Shown here one piece after another: positions 63,201 to 64,000 of a stretch of 64,000 nucleotides of DNA. The DNA comes from Rhynchopus sp. YZ270_cl-10 (Eukaryota; Euglenozoa; Diplonemea; Diplonemida; Diplonemidae). Where the stretch lies: positions 744,001 to 808,000 of the forward strand of contig OZ037833.1 of NCBI GenBank assembly GCA_964035575.1, read 5' to 3'. The translations under genes and the position numbers were made by a program. How positions within the stretch are numbered: the first letter of the stretch is position 1; every line of letters begins with the position of its first letter. The notes under the pieces are model-generated. The model had not been told where the DNA came from. It saw only the letters and a program-made list of their open reading frames with translations, and searched no databases.

Positions 63201-64000
63201 GCGCACAGCGCTGGTGTGCCTTCCAAGGAAACACCAGGCTGTGCAGTGGTGTGCTCTGCAGACTGCTGTTCATGCTGCACAGTGGTATGTTCCGTCGCCA
63301 CCAGGCTTGTTGCCATAAGCGGCAAGACGGTAGCTGTCTGGTCAACATCATGTCCGTCATGTGGAGGTACCTCAGCAGTTGTGCTGTCTGGGAACACAGC
63401 AGATTCCTGGTGTACTGCCACAAGCTCTGACGGAGAGATGCTGTCCACTTCATCAGCAGGCTGTGCAGTGCTGTGCTCTGCAGACACAAGCTTCGTCCTC
63501 AACGTACCAAGCCACTCTTCTTGACTGAGGAGGACAGGCACCTCACCCTTGGGAGGCGCAGCACCCACACGCAGGATCACAACAGCCATGTCTTCCACAG
63601 AAAGGGGACGTGTGTGGCTCCACTCACGGTCAAGGAGTGTCTCGCAGTCGTCTTCAGTAGCAGCGCTGTCAGCGAATATAGCATGTTCGTGCGATGTTGC
63701 CACAAGCTCTGAACCAGTTGTAGCACCAGCAGGCTGTGCAGTGCTGTGCTCTACGAGGCGTGTTATAGAGTCGGCTTCGTGCTCAGGAGTCACAACAGCA
63801 GGTGTGTCGCTCGAGGTGGGCACGTGTTCGGGTGTGCCTTCCACGGAAGCACCATCAGCAGGCTGTGCAGTGCTGTGCTCAACTGACACAAGTCCTGTCT
63901 GCAAAGGCAGAGCATGTCCATGAGATGCTGCCACAAGCTCTGAACGAGTCTCGCTATCCACTTCATCAGCAGGCTGTGCAGTGCTGTGCTCTGCAGACAC
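48239..64000 (-). CDS. Giant repetitive coiled-coil protein (C-terminal 5253+ residues, 5' end off window)
   Basis: One intronless frame fills the last 15.76 kb; its start lies beyond 64000. In protein order: a region of STAQPADEVDS/SELVA repeats (about 62900-64000); a part with two copies of ALRQAVHDARQEAAEQAQRA heptads (near 61850 and 62740); then a long repeat field (about 52000-61130). The field mixes VHEHESEDPRERSTARLD and LAVHEFESEDPRERSTA units, PTQLFVQEHEWSRPVH units and six ~98-aa modules (ECTVSQKEGCSVDD to GVVTCVQTQTD). The C-terminal ~1200 residues (48240-51900) are mostly alpha-helical coiled coil, ending FDIAKAM. No enzyme domain, signal peptide or membrane segment is seen. About fifteen TQT motifs recall LC8 dynein light-chain sites. 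I recognise no named family; a cytoskeletal or cortical scaffold is the best guess. Confidence 0.9.
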   Translation of the reverse strand: MSAEHSTAQPADEVDSETRSELVAASHGHALPLQTGLVSVEHSTAQPADGASVEGTPEHVPTSSDTPAVVTPEHEADSITRLVEHSTAQPAGATTGSELVATSHEHAIFADSAATEDDCETLLDREWSHTRPLSVEDMAVVILRVGAAPPKGEVPVLLSQEEWLGTLRTKLVSAEHSTAQPADEVDSISPSELVAVHQESAVFPDSTTAEVPPHDGHDVDQTATVLPLMATSLVATEHTTVQHEQQSAEHTTAQPGVSLEGTPALCAHEWEWSCPVIHDGAGVHAQTVAVRDACTTSMSHTQTDVTHLDVDEEVEVVSLHGQEAQQQNLRQRVDVESTRWHTTAQTDSPLGVLHSVSGTVVQQATGGDVSDESACDDVHTPTPRSVSRDASAVPPLHLEGLAWRSHSPRESYAGDEVDSELEALRQAVHDARQEAAEQAQRAEVLEAELRSVVQRAEVLEAQVWAQDAAAAAPQSELVAQEAMWGRPATVADSTQEESTDTRSLADTPPRPILRGRTWTSSVNDLWCGPKTAYTPLSTPPQREWNQPSPSKEHEPELVIRESLWGRPKCVADLVEEAETSTGNPSFTHDSLSGGPYFPRGEPTLQGRSWASSVNDYWCTTRARTRSSTSIVAHSPPLCDNQESPRLLTPQLTHTAVARQNLALRPLAASASTPTLDTGTEDERLTAVPTPTLESHSWHAAWAKDDWELEALRQAVHDARQEAAEQAQRAEVLEAELRSVVQRTGVELKGTTSSQNVPQSPSSVSTGSMWKHVLEERTAEHRQRRREFVASASSTSSDDVAPVPPAGHDTRARSPSESSVSLHGQEAQQQNLRERVFVESTAAQTEASLESMHAVSGSATLHGEESNSPAQDRAAVVRLFDKELTSTQRLDLEAMHQTALLVGENLMATERHSRGDVPVDSVHEVTATRPRDHTNPASAVQLYVQERQSSLLPTHNTPAQDTEREFEYAQHRALHVVECTVSQKEGCSVDDLDDTDGSIEERIAAARARVVSAEDSLRKAEQRLGDLCKPESVSEDSEAADLTAAGVSHALHSGRVKGVVTCVQTQTDFESTELRERSTARLNEGETSPVTQRTEHSAHNVILAGSDSTTSHPLIVAETQPVQLAAHGFETEEARHHATSSDTHAQHRALHVVECTVSQKESCSVDDLDDTDGSIEERIAAARARVVSAEDSLRKAEQRLGDLCKPESVSEDSEAADLTAAGVSHALHSGCVKGVVTCVQTQTDDVTILAREHESEDPRERSTAPLDGKTSSSAMQQRQNVVLAGSDSTLVRPRTVEEPLPADLLVHGFENPERRGRSTAVGEASSSSSAMQHKTENRVQDVLLAGSSSTVSHPRLAEESHGNLAESEHQSEDAREHSTARLDEGETTSVTQLTERGTHNVILAGSDSSTSHPLIVAETQPVHLLPHSTPVQDQQLLQQGSLAGSASTIAHPRELETEEPRQHSTSSDTHAQRSALHVVECTVTQKEGCSVDDLDDTDGSIEERIAAARARVISAEDSLRKAEQRLGDLCKPESVSEDSEAADLTAAGVSHALHSGRVKGVVTCVQTQTDDVTALVHEHESENSREHSTARLDVGETSSVLQQHTQRRREPHTAQDVVLVGSTSTLAQLCTVEAVQPLHALEHEAHHARYAGGLGLSDTELVATPVHLFVQEHEWSRPVSPILDPHAHTDEVTLLVHEYESEDPRERSTARLGGEASSAVQQQPERSTEEVTLAGSDVTMAQPRTVEEREPVELAVHEFESEDARERSTARLDVGETSSSKQTQRTEQDVTLAGSDVAMVHPRTAEDRSDVHLAVHEFESEEPHAGGNQEPTHDTSHAHTTAQLYGTSWESTVRQAEAIDSPRRLHGSDVVAAETQTDDVTLFVHEHESEDPRERSTAQLDVEPSVTEQQREHPPQEVRLAGSDSTMVHPRTETQPVHLAVHEFESEEPREGDAAHIRATDGVRTPSTPTQLFIQEHEWSRPVHDFLQQHMSELGDVTATERQTDEVALFVHEHESEDPRESSTAPLGVGEASSSVLQQQARGVSLAGREASSAMQQSQRTSQDATLAGSDSTMARPRTVEDAQPVDLSVHEFESEDPKAPDAADVFHTEVTAPLTPTQLFVQEQEWSRPAHHFLLSEFASDVVAHTSDDHAQRRALHVVECTVSQKEGCSVDDLDDTDGSIEERIAAARARVVSAEDSLRKAEQRLGDLCKPESVSEDSEAADLTAAGVSHALHSGRVKGVVTCVQTQTDDVTLLVHEHESEDPRERSTARLDVGETSSSKQTQRTAQDVTLAGSDVAMVHPRTAEDRSDVHLAVHEFESEEPRHHATSSDAQRSALHVVECTVSQKEGCSVDDLDDTDGSIEERIAAARARVVSAEDSLRKAEQRLGDLCKPESVSEDSEAADLTAAGVSHALHSGRVKGVATCVQTQTDDVTLLVHEHESEDPRERSTAPLDANETSSAVQQRPEEVRLEGSDSKLVRLRTAEEVQPVHLAVHEFESEEPRERNLADMHDTERLATPSTTTQLFVQQYEWSRPVQSQHIDVVTPLAHEHESEDPREGDNALLGVGEASSQRGLRAQKVSLAGSDSMMAQPRTVVEAQPVDLAVHEFESEDPRERSTAQLDVEPSVTEQQREHPPQEVRLAGSDSTMVHPRTEVQPVHLAVHEFESEEPREGDAAHIRATDGVRTPSTPTQLFIQEHEWSRPVHEFLQQHMSELGDVTATERQTDEVALFVHEHESEDPRESSTAPLGVGEASSSQTETRSQEVTLAGSDSTMVRPRTVEDAQPVDLSVHEFESEDPKAPDAANVRAARDVAAPLFVQEQDWSRPVHHVLNESGLGSAGHMHTADLTETETQTDDVTLLVHEHESEDARERSTARLDANETSSSVQQQPERSTEEVTLAGSDVTMAQPRTVEEREPVELAVHEFESEDPRERSTARLDVGETSSSKQTQRTAQDVTLAGSDSTTVHPLNVEEAQPVELAVHEFESEDPRARTAQLGDTGLVSPSPSTPTHLFVQEQQCSRPAHHVLQSPEYDGVVQLQTSEATNVETQTDEVTLLVHEHESEDPRESSTARLDLNGASSSTQGQTQGTSQDVILAGSDSVMAHPRTVEESQHVHLAVHELASEDPRDPASEDPRGGSTTGLDVSEAGLQQTQGLDTEEPRQDATNSDTHVQRRALHVVECTVSQKEGCSVDDLDDTDGSIEERIAAARARVVSAEDSLRKAEQRLGDLCKPESVSEDSEAADLTATGVSHALHSGRVKGVATCVQTQTDDVTLLAHKHESEDPRERSTARLDVGETSSSSAVQQQPERSTEEVTLAGSDVTMAQPRTVEEREPVELAVHEFESEEPHAGGNQERTHDTSHAHTTAQLYGTSWESTVRQAEAIDSPRRLHGSDVVATETQTDDVTLLVHEHESEDPRERSTAQLDGEASSSAMRQKGGHPAQEVRLAGSGSMTTHPRTVDGDVDLAVHEFESEDPRERSTAQLDVEPSVTEQQREHPPQEVRLAGSDSTTVHPRTETQPVHLAVHEFESEEPREGDAAHIRATDGVRTPSTPTQLFIQEHEWSRPVHDFLQQHMSELGDVTATERQTDEVALFVHEHESEDPRESSTAPLGVGEASSSVLQQQARGVSLAGREASSAMQQSQRTSQDATLAGSDSTMARPRTVEDVQPVDLSVHEFESEDPKAPDAANVRAARDVAAPLFVQEQEWSRPVHHVLNESGLGSAGHMHTADLTETETQTDDVTLLVHEHESEDPRERSTARLDANETSSAVQQQPERSTEEVTLAGSDVTMAQPRTVEEREPVELAVHEFESEDPRERSTARLDVGETSSSKQTQRTAQDVTLAGSDVAMVHPRTAEDSSDVHLAVHEFESEEPHAGGNQEPTHDTSHAHTTAQLYGTSWESTVRQAEAIDSPRRLHGSDVVATETQTDDATLFVHEHESEDPREHSTALEHATSTSHQHPEHDTQEPNLDSPPLLTNSTQTDAVQLFVQEHESEDPLETPTTHLAPHTHTTTTPCTLHDEVLAEVEALRGLLDKEHPTLHTLQHSTATSRNGAAVSEDAASEVQVKVENLILRDRVAELLKLVQTLDHLPLEPHTWSYTHPTTQPPTLHEVAWSAKNDLATDHPSPRSRLTNSLFLACPGSPDSLSTSHASEYSSFAGEECAACGCTLSITPVCLTTGLPHLRPMLPPLRIPSNSQGGSIASLSPRRVPEMPTDDSLRDAYQKVLDAEADLRRVEANLAKTSEAARCADAVGEEILSEGDDDDEAPPAERETPRLAESSSSALLRRVSVRHIAVCSTATQTISPQILHQTSLRREARPGGAAPRRRAHTLNSVRGAELLGLREVEVEVEIPPRSVSEDSLGSVVQLTPRDEEEVIPIQVEPPTPGATPTEVPLDESDDALLSVSWCPPLERMVPAPCPRCVTFDAEMESVQVQVEGLLESYHTMAASVNVETDLDDADSELALRIAAAKARVLSAENALRGAEDRLNGLYDIEKLTKDALPTESTGIEKHIATTTPITTTETKPLGSEGIDESFPVPTDDGTYAAILAQVEEARRNVLAAERALEEAKLSEHNALQRLHELGGPAPEVDISFTPSCDSVSCPHSTRLAAVEKECDALRAQIDTYEQRADTERLHIAYSTAEDNLDKVILRATEEQTSISTLHEEMVDVQTELSETIKKQGANETILFEEHETLARLQDAARVACAKEQHEYSEAQHSADTLQALCTTLTAKLENAPPQEHSAIQKELSSASAERAVLLEQMATLNAEAAQQHALRSEALQSSHHRIASLQGEQDNSTSQIARLQHSVQNSADEIREAEGRNSTISVERDRLEQAVKEARKMRDARLNAPSDSMRAMREKPRSDVVGVAIQTDIMGLEEEEELTSPIATLSRISSSVDLPNRSAKQRLGAERMRHRSILAARETELLSSAQQLATLEDACSELQMQKDLSSVRLFSVETTVTSAPRIVPPLDTENVDVSVEAQLMDIAERETELEEAETAVLKVVAQAQRRVAEMEQEHAALRQEVRATNDDIVASIRTSPPGQIHERSKDLERAVHRLQQENTSLCKAIVNASQPPDMPEPELRQTLAQELESMAKELMDRKKRRQLRRESPTGESSRSMMRRFVPAGTAFHSIVQEALQRERSGKASVACGTEGTYAMSVDQWDIVEAAVHETVEHLACARKDMRVILDLIPKDLAIESASVSDRIGTAIDTLSLINLCELGVVLESRTRAAKRTVTPKQRWHRAVFDIAKAM
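52000..61130 (-). repeat. Nested repeat field inside the giant gene
   Basis: Near-identical ~295-bp DNA modules start at about 54199, 56717, 57253, 59297, 60270 and 60803. Each encodes a helix (SIEERIAAARARVVSAEDSL) followed by TCVQTQTD. Between them lie alternating HEHESEDP and HEFESEDP units. Larger blocks are also duplicated: 52490-52870 recurs at about 55135-55515, and 53040-53560 recurs at about 57780-58300. High identity at DNA level points to recent internal duplication or gene conversion. Confidence 0.85.

Overview
This window is nuclear DNA from a unicellular eukaryote (protist). Two genes carry short introns, all with GTAT donors and CAG acceptors. There is a poly(A)-tailed LINE, a myotubularin-FYVE lipid phosphatase, an alpha-SNAP, and secreted proteins with eukaryotic signal peptides. 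Coding DNA is GC-rich, while the spacers are full of homopolymers and microsatellites. I cannot name the species. Every gene I can support lies on the minus strand.

Region 1 (1-18495) is a head-to-tail array of a 4097-bp unit: four full periods plus a truncated end copy, continuing off the left edge. Each unit carries two minus-strand genes. Gene A encodes a 312-aa type I membrane protein. Gene B encodes a 435-aa secreted right-handed beta-helix protein. The copies are almost identical (one base difference noticed). The array stops inside the leader of the last gene A, so that copy has a different upstream region. A disordered 233-aa protein follows at 19351-20052.

Region 2 (20.1-36.0 kb) is gene-poor and crowded with non-autonomous DNA elements that have terminal inverted repeats (TIRs), some nested in others: 21341-22187, 22190-26644 (with a foldback element at 22217-23185 and another element at 23576-24457 inside), 28646-29048, 29049-29989, 31502-32475 and 33541-35237. 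Several have recognisable target-site duplications, and four carry an internal tandem-repeat or microsatellite block. The only conserved gene here is a four-exon alpha-SNAP (27066-28585).

Region 3 (36.0-48.2 kb) holds a four-exon myotubularin-family 3-phosphoinositide phosphatase with PH-GRAM, phosphatase and FYVE domains (36060-39359). Next comes an apparently intact two-ORF LINE (about 39986-46640) whose ORF2 has endonuclease, reverse transcriptase, RNase H and a terminal zinc knuckle.

Region 4 (48239-64000) is one uninterrupted 15.8-kb reading frame, open at its 5' end. It encodes at least 5253 residues of a giant internally repetitive protein with a coiled-coil C-terminus and about fifteen TQT motifs like those that bind dynein light chain LC8.

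Alpha-SNAP (SNARE recycling) and the myotubularin (endosomal PI3P turnover) are both membrane-traffic housekeeping genes. The amplified A/B pair looks like a cell-surface or secreted system under dosage or diversification pressure. The giant protein is most likely cytoskeletal or a scaffold. These last two roles are inference.
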